64,000 bases of DNA from Dyella_B sp035503745 (GTDB taxonomy: Bacteria; Pseudomonadota; Gammaproteobacteria; Xanthomonadales; Rhodanobacteraceae). Below the pieces are notes generated by a model, which worked only from the letters and a program-made list of their open reading frames with translations, did no database searches and had not been told where the DNA came from. How positions within the stretch are numbered: position 1 is the first letter of the stretch; every line of letters starts with the position of its first letter. This document shows positions 1 to 8,815 of the stretch, in pieces. The position numbers were made by a program, and so were the translations under genes. The DNA is taken from the NCBI RefSeq assembly GCF_035503745.1, contig NZ_DATJTC010000038.1, forward strand, positions 22,671 to 86,670, written 5' to 3'.

Positions 1-299
1 TCAGCACTTGGAGCCGCTTCGTTGTCGGAAAATGGCTCGTGCGCTTCGTCCGGTTGTGCGCACTGTTGTGTCAGTAAAGGTAGTCCATCGCTGTAGGCCT
101 AAGTCTGTACGCGGTGAGGAAAATTCGCGAACGCATTTTGCGTAAGCGCCGACCTACAACCATGTAGGAAATGCCTTTATGCGCCGGGCGCGCAATTGGG
201 TACCTTTTCGCGGCTTTTTTCAAAGCTCGCGACGGCATCGCTGGCATGCCATCAGGTCGGGCGGTCGATTTCCCCACCCTCAATAAGGAAGTACTCAAC
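1..299. other. Left edge, no supported gene
   Basis: No coding region can be supported here. Short open frames enter from the left edge and end before about 145, but they are too short to name and could be chance. A small inverted repeat, CCTAC(6 nt)GTAGG at 153-168, lies upstream of the next gene. The stretch probably holds that gene's promoter and 5' leader, but no clear -35/-10 pair was identified. Confidence 0.4.
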
Positions 300-911
300 A
301 TGCGGAAGTTCGCAACAGTCGCTATGGCCATGGCGCTTGGTACGGTTTCGTCCGTCGCCCTTGCCGATGGCAATGCGTTCGTCAACACCAATCTCGGCGC
401 GTCCCACTATCAGGTCGATAACCCCTTTACCGGTTATGACAACAGCTTCAGCAAGACCGGCAAGGCCGGCGCGCTGCGCGCGGGTTATCGCTGGAACAGC
501 GTGGTCGATTACGGCGTCGAGGCCGGTTATGGCTACCTTGGCAACGCCACCGCGCGCGCCGCGTTTCCGGACGGCTCCATCGACCGCCAGCAGGTGAAGA
601 CGCGCGGCTGGCTGCTTGGCGCCAACCTTAACTACAACATCGCTGAGCATTGGTACGTCGGCGGTCGCCTGGGCTGGTTCCGCGCACGTACCAGCTATGA
701 AGAGCGCTATACGAATGTGTCCGGCCAGCCGTCCAATTACCGCGGCTGGGAAGTCGCCACGGGCGAATACTTCGGCGTCGGCGGCGGCTACAACGTCAAC
801 AAGTCGTTCAGCCTGGGCCTTGCCTACGACACCTATCGCGCGCCTAACGCCGATAACAGTTACAGCACCCGCATCGGCATGTACTCGCTCCAAGCCGAAT
901 ATCGCTTCTGA
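300..911 (+). CDS. Outer-membrane beta-barrel protein (OmpA/Ail-like barrel)
   Basis: A 203-residue protein. Residues 1-22 (MRKFATVAMAMALGTVSSVALA) look like a Sec signal peptide. The mature part alternates polar and aromatic residues, is rich in Gly and Tyr, and ends in YRF, the terminal-Phe signature recognised by the BAM complex. Repeated Gly-Tyr strand motifs such as GVEAGYGYLG and GVGGGYNV fit an eight-stranded barrel of the OmpA/Ail porin-fold superfamily. The ATG at 300 was chosen over the in-frame upstream ATG at 171 because the signal peptide starts there and AGGAAG lies just upstream. It appears monocistronic, with a terminator directly after it. Ligand and function are unknown. Confidence 0.8.
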   Translation: MRKFATVAMAMALGTVSSVALADGNAFVNTNLGASHYQVDNPFTGYDNSFSKTGKAGALRAGYRWNSVVDYGVEAGYGYLGNATARAAFPDGSIDRQQVKTRGWLLGANLNYNIAEHWYVGGRLGWFRARTSYEERYTNVSGQPSNYRGWEVATGEYFGVGGGYNVNKSFSLGLAYDTYRAPNADNSYSTRIGMYSLQAEYRF

Positions 912-936
912 TTCAAGGGGTTAAGCCCCATCTTTG

Positions 937-962
937 CGGCCGCCTGGCGCGGCCGTTTTTTT
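937..962 (+). terminator. Rho-independent terminator of the barrel-protein gene
   Basis: Stem CGGCCGC (937-943), 5-nt loop, GCGGCCG (949-955), followed by seven T (956-962). It sits 25 nt after the stop codon of the outer-membrane protein gene. Confidence 0.85.
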
Positions 963-1053
963 AACGGCAGGGCCCAATGGGGCACAATAAGGAGGTTACG
1001 TCCCGCGGGTGCAAGGCTCGCCGGGTCTCGTCCCTCCAGTCCAAGCAGCCGCC

Positions 1054-2568
1054 ATGACCCTCATCAAACAAGACGACCTGATCCAGTCCGTTGCCGACGC
1101 ACTCCAGTACATCAGCTACTACCACCCCGTCGACTACATCACCAACCTCGCCAAAGCCTACGAGCGCGAAGCGTCGCCGGCCGCCAAGGATGCGATGGCG
1201 CAGATCCTGATCAATTCGCGCATGGCCGCCGAAGGCCATCGTCCGCTGTGCCAGGACACCGGCATCGTGACGGTGTTCCTGAAGGTGGGCATGAACGTGC
1301 GCTGGGATGCGACGATGAGCCTGGAGGACATGGTCAACGAGGGCGTGCGCCGTGCCTACAACCACCCCGACAACACATTGCGCGCCAGCGTGCTGGCCGA
1401 TCCGGCCGGCAAGCGCGCCAACACCAAGGACAACACGCCGGCGGTGATCAACGTCTCCATCGTGCCGGGCGATACCGTCGATGTGATCGTCGCGGCCAAG
1501 GGCGGCGGTTCGGAGGCAAAATCCAAGTTCGTCATGCTCAACCCCTCCGACTCCATCGTCGACTGGGTGCTCAAGACCGTGCCGACCATGGGCGCCGGCT
1601 GGTGCCCGCCGGGCATGCTGGGCATCGGCATCGGCGGCACCGCCGAAAAGGCCATGCTGCTGGCGAAAGAGGCGCTGATGGAAGAGATCGACATCCAGGA
1701 CCTGATCGCGCGCGGCCCGCGTAATCGCGCCGAGGAGTTGCGCATCGAGCTGTACGAAAAGGTCAACGCGCTGGGCATCGGCGCGCAGGGCCTGGGTGGG
1801 CTGACCACCGTGCTCGACGTCAAAGTGAAGGATTACCCGACCCATGCCGCCAACCTGCCAGTGGCGATGATTCCCAATTGCGCCGCCACGCGCCACGCGC
1901 ATTTCACGCTGGACGGCTCGGGCCCCGTGATGCTCGATCCGCCTTCGCTGGAAGATTGGCCCAAGCTCACCTACGACGCGTCCAAGGGCCGTCGCGTCAA
2001 CCTCGACACGTTGACGCGCGAGGACGTCGCCGGCTGGAAACCCGGCGAGGTACTGCTGCTCAACGGCAAGCTGCTTACCGGCCGCGACGCTGCGCATAAG
2101 CGCATGGTCGACATGCTGAACAAAGGCGAGCCGTTGCCGGTGGATTTCCGCGGCCGCTTCATCTACTACGTTGGCCCGGTCGATCCGGTGCGCGACGAGG
2201 TGGTAGGCCCGGCCGGCCCGACCACGGCCACGCGCATGGACAAATTCACCGAACAGGTGCTGGCGCAGACCGGCCTTCTGGGCATGGTCGGCAAGGCCGA
2301 GCGCGGACCGGCGGCGATCGAGGCCATCAAGCGGCACCAGTCGGTGTACCTGATGGCCGTCGGCGGTGCCGCCTACCTGGTCTCCAAGGCGATCAAGGCC
2401 AGCCGCGTGCTGGCGTTCGAAGACCTGGGGATGGAGGCCATCTACGAATTCGAGGTCCAGGACATGCCCGTGACCGTGGCGGTGGATTCGGCCGGCACCT
2501 CGGTACACAAGACCGGTCCGCGCGAGTGGCAGGCGAAGATCGGCAAGATTCCCGTCATGGTCGAATAA
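1054..2568 (+). CDS. fumA: Fumarate hydratase class I (iron-sulfur, FumA type)
   Basis: A 504-residue class I fumarase, which hydrates fumarate to L-malate in the TCA cycle in the cytoplasm. Three cysteines fit the expected 4Fe-4S ligands: Cys66 in LCQDTGI, Cys184 in GWCPPGMLGIGIGG and Cys276 in PNCAATRH. The N-terminal alpha-type domain and C-terminal beta-type domain (from about residue 310, with GKLLTGRDAAHKRM and GPTTATRMDKF) are fused in one chain, as usual. The ATG at 1054 (MTLIKQDDLIQS) is preferred to an in-frame upstream ATG at 1009, because family homology starts there. It is a single gene followed by a palindromic repeat pair. fumA and fumB cannot be told apart from sequence; the symbol denotes the class. 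Confidence 0.93.
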   Translation: MTLIKQDDLIQSVADALQYISYYHPVDYITNLAKAYEREASPAAKDAMAQILINSRMAAEGHRPLCQDTGIVTVFLKVGMNVRWDATMSLEDMVNEGVRRAYNHPDNTLRASVLADPAGKRANTKDNTPAVINVSIVPGDTVDVIVAAKGGGSEAKSKFVMLNPSDSIVDWVLKTVPTMGAGWCPPGMLGIGIGGTAEKAMLLAKEALMEEIDIQDLIARGPRNRAEELRIELYEKVNALGIGAQGLGGLTTVLDVKVKDYPTHAANLPVAMIPNCAATRHAHFTLDGSGPVMLDPPSLEDWPKLTYDASKGRRVNLDTLTREDVAGWKPGEVLLLNGKLLTGRDAAHKRMVDMLNKGEPLPVDFRGRFIYYVGPVDPVRDEVVGPAGPTTATRMDKFTEQVLAQTGLLGMVGKAERGPAAIEAIKRHQSVYLMAVGGAAYLVSKAIKASRVLAFEDLGMEAIYEFEVQDMPVTVAVDSAGTSVHKTGPREWQAKIGKIPVMVE

Positions 2569-2580
2569 ATCCGAGCACTG

Positions 2581-2691
2581 CTCCCTCCCCTGCGCGCAGG
2601 GGAGGGCTGGGGAGGGGTAAAGCAATCTTGCCTCGATGCAAGTTTTAAGAGCACCCCCTCCCAACCTCCCCCTGCGAAGCAGGGGGAGGAG
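2581..2691. repeat. REP-like inverted pair 1
   Basis: Two C/G-run palindromes face each other. The left unit contains CCCTCCCC-TGCGCG-AGGGGAGGG-type hairpin sequence (2582-2606); the right unit is CCCCCT(loop)AGGGGG (about 2669-2688). An AT-richer spacer separates them. The 'two hairpins, opposite orientation' arrangement is that of paired REP (BIME-type) elements. Related pairs occur at 5441-5577 and 5941-6033. It lies in the fumarase-lysAC spacer and may form strong RNA hairpins. Confidence 0.7.
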
Positions 2692-2819
2692 CTGTCTGCG
2701 GCAAGATGCGCAGGGGCATTTAGCCGTCCAAACCCTTAGTACCAATCAGCGGTTGCATTCCGGCTGATGCAGCGCAACACTGGCAGGAATGTTTTCCCCG
2801 CAACGCTGACAGAGAAACC

Positions 2820-5432
2820 GTGACCTCCAACGCCTCCGCGCCGCTTTCCGCCGGCGCTCCCTGGATCGTGATGAAGTTCGGCGGCACCAGTGTCGCCACC
2901 TTGCCACGTTGGCAGAACATCCGTGAGCTGGTCGCCAGCCGCCGTGCCGAAGGCGCGCGCGTGCTGGTGGTCGTGTCCGCGCTCACCGGCATCACCGACG
3001 CACTCAAACAATTGTGCGCACAGGAAGACAAAGGCAAACGAATCGAGGCTGCCAAGGCGATCGCGCAACGTCACTACGACCTGCTCGATCACATGCAGCT
3101 GGCCGTTCCCGACACCCTCGCGGCGCGCTTGAGCGAATTGGCACGGCTGGCCGATGAAGGTCCGGCGGTGCTGGGCGAGCTGGCATGGTCGGCGCTGGTG
3201 CAGGCCCATGGCGAGCTGATGTCCAGCGCATTGGGTTCGGCATTTCTCAGTCACAGCGGCCTGCCCACGCGGTGGCTGGATGCGCGCGATTGCCTGGCGG
3301 CGGTGGCGCTGCCCAACCAGAACGAGCGCACCAAGTTGCTGTCGGCGATGGTCGAGGCCAAACCCGACCCCAGCTTGAACCAAAGGCTGGCCGCGCAAGG
3401 CGAGGTGTTCATCACCCAGGGCTTCATCGCGCGCGAAGCGCAGGGGCGCACGGTGCTGCTCGGCCGCGGCGGTTCGGATACGTCGGCCTCCTATTTCGGC
3501 GCGTTGCTGAAAGCGCAGCGGGTGGAGATCTGGACCGACGTCGCCGGCATGTTCACCGCCAATCCGCGCCAGGTGCCCGGTGCGCGCCTGTTGCAGAAGC
3601 TCGATTACGAAGAGGCGCAGGAAATCGCCTCCACCGGCGCCAAGGTGCTGCATCCGCGCTGCCTCTCGCCACTGCGCGAGCCGCGCGTACCGATGCTGAT
3701 CAAGGACACCAACCGGCCCGAACTCGAGGGCACGGTGATCGGGCCCGAAGTGCGCGAACACGCGCCAAGCGTCAAAGCGATCAGTGCGCGCAAGGGCATC
3801 ACGCTGATATCGATGGAGTCGGTGGGCATGTGGCAGCAGGTCGGCTTCCTGGCCGACGTGTTCGCGCAATTCAAGCAACACGGGCTGTCGGTGGATTTGA
3901 TCAGTTCGGCCGAGACCAACGTCACCGTGTCGCTCGATCCCACCGAAAACCTGCTCGATTCCGATGCGGTCGCCGCGCTGGCCAGCGACCTGGCGAAGGT
4001 GTGCCGCGTGAAAGTCATCGCGCCGTGCGCGGCCATCACCCTGGTCGGGCGCGGCATGCGCTCCATGCTGCATACCTTGTCGGGCGTGCTGGCGGAATTT
4101 GGCCAGTTGCGCGTGCACCTGATCTCGCAATCGTCCAACAACCTCAACCTCACCTTCGTGGTGGATGAGAGCGTGGTGGACGAGCTGATCCCACGCCTGC
4201 ACGACATGCTGATCGCCGCCGGCGCGTTGCGCACCGACGACAGCGCCCTGTTCGGCTCCAGCTGGCAAAGCCTGTACGGCAGCGGCGAAGCGGCGCCCGC
4301 GGGCGACGCCTGGTGGCGCACGGCGTGCCGCGATCGGCTGCTGCAACTGGGCACCCAGGCCACGCCACGCTACGTGTATCACCTGCCCACGGTGCGTCAG
4401 CAGGCGCGCAATCTGAAAACGCTGGCGGCCGTGGACCGGCTGCATTACGCGGTCAAGGCAAACACGCATCCGGCCATCCTGCGCGCACTGGCCGAAGAGG
4501 GCTTCGGTTTCGAATGCGTCTCGCCGGGCGAATTGAAGGCCGTGATGGCCGCGGTTCCCGAGTCGGCACCGCTGTTGTTCACGCCCAATTTCGCGCCGCG
4601 CGAGGACTACGCATGGGCGCTGGGCACCCGCGCCACCGTCTCGCTCGATTCGCTCTATCCGCTGGAACACTGGGGCGAGGTTTTCCGCGGACGCGACATC
4701 GTGCTGCGCGTGGATCTCGGACGTGGGCTGGGGCATCACGAAAAAGTGCGTACCGGCGGCAGCGGTAGCAAATTCGGCTTGCCGGTGGACCAGATCGACG
4801 CATTCCTGCGTCTGGCCGACGCGCATCATGTCACCGTGCGCGGCCTGCACGCGCACCTGGGCTCGGGCATCCTCGACGACAAGCACTGGGGCGAGGTGTA
4901 CGGCCAGCTGGCCAGTCTCGCCGAACGTATCGGCAGCGTGGCGTTCCTCGACATCGGCGGGGGTCTGGGCGTGCCTTCGCATCCGGGCGAAGCACGGCTG
5001 GACATCGCCGCGCTGGACGAGGTGCTGCGCAAGGTCAAGGCGGCCTACCCGCACTACCAGCTGTGGATGGAGCCCGGCCGCTACCTGGTGGCCGATGCCG
5101 GCGTGCTGCTTGCCCGCGTCACGCAACAGAAGGGCAAGGGCAGCTGGCGTTACCTGGGCGTGGACACCGGCATGAACAGCCTGATCCGTCCCGCGCTGTA
5201 CGACGCCTGGCATGAAATCGTCAATCTCACCCGCCTGGACGAGCCGGCGACGGCGCTGTACCAGGTGGTGGGCCCGATTTGCGAAAGCGGCGACGTGATC
5301 GGCTCCGATCGCCGCCTGCCCGAGGCCAAAGAGGGCGACGTGGTGTTGATCGCCCAGGCCGGCGCCTACGGGAAAGTGATGTCCTCGCCGTACAATCTGC
5401 GGGACGAGGCGCAAGAGATCATCCTGGAGTGA
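2820..5432 (+). CDS. lysAC: Bifunctional aspartokinase / diaminopimelate decarboxylase
   Basis: An 870-residue fusion of the first and last enzymes of lysine synthesis. Residues about 15-320 are an aspartokinase (KFGGTSVA at 19-26; Gly-rich GRGGSDTSAS near 219), followed by two ACT domains (about 330-470), the usual site of lysine or threonine feedback control. Residues about 490-870 are a PLP-dependent fold-III diaminopimelate decarboxylase: the PLP lysine is Lys546 in YAVKANTHP, HLGSGI near 676, EPGRY near 757, and the catalytic Cys821 is in CESGDVIGSDR. The start is GTG at 2820; an internal ATG at 2871 would remove part of the kinase N terminus. The fusion is a known Xanthomonadales feature. 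murL-murD2 lies downstream, which also feeds stem-peptide synthesis. Confidence 0.95.
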   Translation: MTSNASAPLSAGAPWIVMKFGGTSVATLPRWQNIRELVASRRAEGARVLVVVSALTGITDALKQLCAQEDKGKRIEAAKAIAQRHYDLLDHMQLAVPDTLAARLSELARLADEGPAVLGELAWSALVQAHGELMSSALGSAFLSHSGLPTRWLDARDCLAAVALPNQNERTKLLSAMVEAKPDPSLNQRLAAQGEVFITQGFIAREAQGRTVLLGRGGSDTSASYFGALLKAQRVEIWTDVAGMFTANPRQVPGARLLQKLDYEEAQEIASTGAKVLHPRCLSPLREPRVPMLIKDTNRPELEGTVIGPEVREHAPSVKAISARKGITLISMESVGMWQQVGFLADVFAQFKQHGLSVDLISSAETNVTVSLDPTENLLDSDAVAALASDLAKVCRVKVIAPCAAITLVGRGMRSMLHTLSGVLAEFGQLRVHLISQSSNNLNLTFVVDESVVDELIPRLHDMLIAAGALRTDDSALFGSSWQSLYGSGEAAPAGDAWWRTACRDRLLQLGTQATPRYVYHLPTVRQQARNLKTLAAVDRLHYAVKANTHPAILRALAEEGFGFECVSPGELKAVMAAVPESAPLLFTPNFAPREDYAWALGTRATVSLDSLYPLEHWGEVFRGRDIVLRVDLGRGLGHHEKVRTGGSGSKFGLPVDQIDAFLRLADAHHVTVRGLHAHLGSGILDDKHWGEVYGQLASLAERIGSVAFLDIGGGLGVPSHPGEARLDIAALDEVLRKVKAAYPHYQLWMEPGRYLVADAGVLLARVTQQKGKGSWRYLGVDTGMNSLIRPALYDAWHEIVNLTRLDEPATALYQVVGPICESGDVIGSDRRLPEAKEGDVVLIAQAGAYGKVMSSPYNLRDEAQEIILE

Positions 5433-5440
5433 CGCCGCGC

Positions 5441-5577
5441 TCTTTCCTCTCCTCTTCGGGGAGAGGGGAGGGTGAGGGGACAATCTTGCGATGAAGGAAA
5501 ATCGAAGCCGGTTTGAGGATGCCTTCTCGCAAGGTTATCCCCTCATCCCGGCCTTCTCCCCGGAGGGGGAGAAGGGG
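5441..5577. repeat. REP-like inverted pair 2
   Basis: Left unit at 5441-5480 (hairpin CTCTCC..GGGGAGAG ending GGTGAGGGGA); right unit at 5538-5577 (TCCCCTCATCCC followed by a CTTCTCCCC/GGGGGAGAAG hairpin). The ends GGTGAGGGGA and TCCCCTCATC are near reverse complements, so the units point in opposite directions. It sits immediately upstream of the DUF559 reading frame. Confidence 0.75.
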
Positions 5578-5597
5578 AAAAGCGCGGAGTCGCAAGG

Positions 5598-6079
5598 ATG
5601 AAACGTTTGCACGTGGATCGGATGAGGAAGCTGCGGCGGAATATGGCCGATGCCGAGCGCTTGCTCTGGCGCCATTTGCGCAATCGCCATTGCTTGGGAT
5701 GGAAATTCTGCCGCCAACATGGAATCGATCGCTATATCGTCGATTTCATCTGTCCGGATACTGCCTGATTCTGGAGCTCGACGGCGGACAACATGTGGAA
5801 ATGATGGCAAAGGATGCCGATCGTACGTATCGACTTGAAGGAATGGGTTACCGTGTGCTGCGTTTCTGGAACAATGATGTATTGAAAAATACCGAAGCAG
5901 TGCTTGGGGTGATTTTGGAGGCTCTGGCAGGAGCGACCTTTCACTCCCGGCCCTCTCCCCGGAGGGGAGAGGGGGCACAGCGCGACGCGGTTCCTCCCGC
6001 TACCCCCCCCGAGGAACGGGCGGGGGTGAGGGGCCGCCATTGCAACACGTTAGAAACAGATCCGGAGCTTTGCGAGTGA
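5598..6079 (+). pseudogene. DUF559 endonuclease-domain gene broken by a frameshift
   Basis: From ATG 5598 the first frame encodes an N-terminal DUF559 (Vsr-like restriction-endonuclease fold) segment: AERLLWRHLRNRH, WKFCRQHGIDRYIVDF. It stops at TGA 5766. The rest of the domain continues at once in another frame from about 5762: CLILELDGGQH, YRLEGMGYRVLRFWNNDVL. A single-base loss near 5760 explains the break. The predicted catalytic DGGQH element lies in the second fragment, so the product is probably inactive. The second frame reads on through repeat pair 3, giving the tail FHSRPSPRRGEG, and ends at 6079, overlapping the murL start. It is flanked on both sides by inverted REP-like pairs. 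A sequencing error cannot be excluded. Confidence 0.8.
5941..6033. repeat. REP-like inverted pair 3
   Basis: Left unit: TCACTCCCGG followed by the hairpin CCCTCTCCCC-GGAGGGGAGAGGG (5941-5974). Right unit: CCCCCCCCGAGGAACGGGCGGGGG ending TGAGGGG (about 6002-6033), in opposite orientation. It directly follows the DUF559 domain and ends about 40 nt before the murL start. Confidence 0.7.
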
Positions 6080-7425
6080 CCAACCCGATCCAACCCCGCC
6101 TGACTCAGGTCTTCCGCTTCGTGCGCTGCAGTTACGCCGACGGCGTCGCGGAGCTGGTGTATGCCTTCGACCAGGGCGAGGAACTGATCGAGCGCGTGCG
6201 TTTTCCGGCCGCCCCCGCCGTTACCGCCGAGCGCAAGCACGCTTTCGAAGCGGCGTTGACGCTGCTGCATCTGATCGCCGGCGTCAGCTATTACAAGGCC
6301 GGCGTGCCGCCGAAGATCGAGCTTTGCAGCGGGCCGCTGGACGATGCCACGGCCGATCTGCTCGATGCCCTGTACCTGCATGGCCTGGCCGAATTTGCCT
6401 ACCGCAACGGCCTGGACCTGCGCGGACGCATCGCGTTCCCACGCTCGGGCGAACCTTCGGGCATGGTGCTGGCTTCGGCGCTGCATCTGCCGCCGCGCAC
6501 CCTGGTGCCCATCGGCGGCGGCAAGGATTCGCTGGTCGCGGTCGAAGCGATCAAACAGGCCGGTGGCGCGGCGACCGCCGTGTGGGTGGGCAATTCGCCA
6601 TTGATCGCCACGTGCGCCGAACGCACGGGGCTTCCCACGCTCAACATTCAACGCGAACTGGCGCCGGGCCTGTTCGAACTGAACCGGCTCGGCGCCTGGA
6701 ACGGGCATATCCCCGTGACGGCGGTGAATTCGGCGGTACTCGCGGTCGCGGCGATTCTTTACGGCTACGACAGCATCGCCTTCGCCAACGAACGTTCCGC
6801 CTCCGCGGCCACGCTCGAATACGACGGCCAGCAGGTAAACCACCAATGGAGCAAGGGCTACGCCTTCGAGCGGGCGCTGGGCGACTGGCTGTACACGCAT
6901 GTGGCCGCCGATCTGCATTACTGCTCGCTGCTGCGGCCGTATTCCGAATTGGCCATTACGCGCGCGTTCGCCAAACTCACGCCGTACTTCGACGTGTTCT
7001 CCAGTTGCAATCGCAATTTCAAACTGCTCGGTCCCAGGCCGGCCGACCGCTGGTGCGGCGAGTGCCCGAAATGCCACTTCGTATTCCTGGCGCTGGCGCC
7101 GTTCCTGCCCAAGCCGCGCCTGCTGGCGATCTTCGGCCGCAACCTGCTCGATGACGAAACGCAGACGGCCGGCTTCGATGCCCTGCTGGAATACCGCGAC
7201 CACAAACCGTTCGAGTGCGTGGGCGAAGGCGCCGAGGCGCGTGCGGCGATGTACGCACTGAGCCAGCGGCCGGAATGGCAGGAAGATGCCCTGGTGGCGC
7301 GCTTTGGCAACGAGATCCTGCCGCAGCTCGAGGTAGCCGAACTGGCACTGGAACCCTGGTTGCAGCCGGCCGGCGATCATCGCGTGCCAGACCGCCTGCA
7401 GCCGGCGCTCGCGGCCGTCGGCTGA
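6076..7425 (+). CDS. murL: UDP-MurNAc-L-Ala-L-Glu epimerase (MurL)
   Basis: A 449-residue cytoplasmic enzyme. Known MurL epimerises the L-glutamate of UDP-MurNAc-L-Ala-L-Glu to D-glutamate, after MurD2 has added L-Glu; together they bypass the MurI/MurD route. Visible landmarks are the Gly-rich IGGGKDSLVAVEA (near residue 150), VNSAVLAVAAILYGYD, FANERSAS (near 235), HQWSKGYAFE and a cysteine pair in CGECPKCHF (near 335), with a further Cys in FSSCNRNFKLLG. Identification rests on these features plus adjacency to a MurD-type ligase. GTG 6076 is chosen because GGAG lies nine bases upstream; the frame is open further 5' only through repeat DNA. The stop is one base from the murD2 ATG, implying translational coupling. 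Confidence 0.88.
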   Translation: MTNPIQPRLTQVFRFVRCSYADGVAELVYAFDQGEELIERVRFPAAPAVTAERKHAFEAALTLLHLIAGVSYYKAGVPPKIELCSGPLDDATADLLDALYLHGLAEFAYRNGLDLRGRIAFPRSGEPSGMVLASALHLPPRTLVPIGGGKDSLVAVEAIKQAGGAATAVWVGNSPLIATCAERTGLPTLNIQRELAPGLFELNRLGAWNGHIPVTAVNSAVLAVAAILYGYDSIAFANERSASAATLEYDGQQVNHQWSKGYAFERALGDWLYTHVAADLHYCSLLRPYSELAITRAFAKLTPYFDVFSSCNRNFKLLGPRPADRWCGECPKCHFVFLALAPFLPKPRLLAIFGRNLLDDETQTAGFDALLEYRDHKPFECVGEGAEARAAMYALSQRPEWQEDALVARFGNEILPQLEVAELALEPWLQPAGDHRVPDRLQPALAAVG

Positions 7426-7426
7426 C

Positions 7427-8785
7427 ATGCGCATCGCCGAGCTTGCCGGGCAGCGCGTGGCGATCTGGGGCTTCGGGCGCGAAGGCCGCGCCGCGATCCA
7501 CGCCTTGCGCCTGCGCGTTCCGGAACTTTCGCTTGCGTTGTACTGCGGCCAGGCCGAGGCGGCCGACGCGCAGGCGTTGGACCCCGCCTTGCGCGTGTAT
7601 GCGCACGAACCGGATGCCGTTGCGCTGAGCGCTTACGATGTAGTGATCAAGTCGCCCGGCATCTCCGCCTATAAGCCGGCCATCGTCACCGCGCAGGCCC
7701 AAGGCACGCGATTCACCTCCGGCACCGCGTTGTGGTTTGCGGAAAATTCGCAGGCACGCGTGGTTGCCATTACCGGTACCAAAGGCAAAAGCACCACCAC
7801 GGCATTGCTCGCGCACCTGGCACGTGATTTAGGCGTGCGCACCGCGCTGGCGGGAAATATTGGATTGCCCTTGCTCGAACTGCTCGATCGGCAGGCCGAT
7901 CTATGGGCGATCGAGCTTTCCAGTTTCCAGACCGGCGAAGCCGGTGCGCTGGAGCTGGGTGTGGTCACCAGCCTGTACGAGGAGCATCTGGACTGGCACG
8001 GTTCGCGCGAACGCTATGTCGCCGACAAGCTGAAGCTGGCCCAAGCGGCAAACCAATTGCTGGTCAACGCCGAGCAGTCCGGCTTGCTGGAAAAAACCGC
8101 GTCGCATCCGCGTCGCCGGCTGTTCGGCCATCCGGATGGCTGGCATGTCGCCGAGGGATTTATCCGGCGCGGCGAGACGGGCGTGTTTGCGCTGGACAAG
8201 CTTTCCGTTCCCGGCGCGCATAACGCGTTGAATGCCTGCGCGGCGCTCGCGGCGTTGGATATCATGGGTTTCGATGCGGTGGCGGCGGCGCCTGCGCTTG
8301 CCCATTTTCGCGCCTTGCCGCACCGCTTGCAGCCCTTGGGCGAACGCGATGGTTTGCAGTGGGTCAACGATTCCATCAGCACTACGCCGCTGGCGACCCT
8401 GGCCGCGCTCGACAGTCTGCATGGTCGCGAGGTGACGGTGATCGTGGGCGGTCACGACCGCGGTCTGGATTGGTCGCCGTTCGTGCAGTCGGTTGCGGGA
8501 CGCGCGACGTTGCGCGTGGTCACGCAGGGCGCCAACGGCCCGCGCATCGCGGCGGCTTTACGTGCGGGCAGGTCGTCCGTGCCACGGGGCGATGTCGACA
8601 AGCTTGACGACGCGATCGAGATGGCACGCACCATCACGCCACCAGGCGGCGTCGTGCTGCTGTCGCCGGGTGCCCCGAGTTTCGACCAGTTCCACGATTA
8701 CGCCGAGCGCGGCCGGCACTTCGCCGATATCGCCGGGTTCGATGGCAAGGCCATCACCGGGATCGATGGATTGGGCATCGCATGA
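7427..8785 (+). CDS. murD2: UDP-MurNAc-L-alanine--L-glutamate ligase (MurD2)
   Basis: A 452-residue Mur ligase. It should add L-Glu (not D-Glu) to UDP-MurNAc-L-Ala using ATP, giving the substrate of MurL. Domains: N-terminal Rossmann-type domain (WGFGREGRAA near 14), central ATPase with P-loop GTKGKSTTTALLAHL (Gly117 on), the family motif ELSSFQ near 165, EEHLDWHGSRERYVADK near 185, and a C-terminal domain from about 295 with NDSISTTP and VGGHDRG. Overall it resembles MurD; assignment as MurD2 instead of canonical MurD comes from the one-base spacing to murL. The L-Glu preference cannot be read from sequence alone. Confidence 0.87.
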   Translation: MRIAELAGQRVAIWGFGREGRAAIHALRLRVPELSLALYCGQAEAADAQALDPALRVYAHEPDAVALSAYDVVIKSPGISAYKPAIVTAQAQGTRFTSGTALWFAENSQARVVAITGTKGKSTTTALLAHLARDLGVRTALAGNIGLPLLELLDRQADLWAIELSSFQTGEAGALELGVVTSLYEEHLDWHGSRERYVADKLKLAQAANQLLVNAEQSGLLEKTASHPRRRLFGHPDGWHVAEGFIRRGETGVFALDKLSVPGAHNALNACAALAALDIMGFDAVAAAPALAHFRALPHRLQPLGERDGLQWVNDSISTTPLATLAALDSLHGREVTVIVGGHDRGLDWSPFVQSVAGRATLRVVTQGANGPRIAAALRAGRSSVPRGDVDKLDDAIEMARTITPPGGVVLLSPGAPSFDQFHDYAERGRHFADIAGFDGKAITGIDGLGIA

Positions 8786-8815
8786 TGGCGCCACATCGTT
8801 GACGAGCGCGTAAGC

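Noticed and set aside
1..145. Possible 3' end of a gene entering from the left edge
   Set aside because: Two frames are open for only 30-50 codons; neither can be distinguished from chance.
961..2745. 594-codon minus-strand frame opposite the fumarase gene
   Set aside because: Shadow frame; it also runs through the intergenic repeat pair.
2736..5483. Open frame of over 900 codons antisense to lysAC
   Set aside because: It mirrors the coding frame of a clearly conserved gene; the translation is Arg/His/Gln-rich without domains. Long antisense frames are expected at this GC content.
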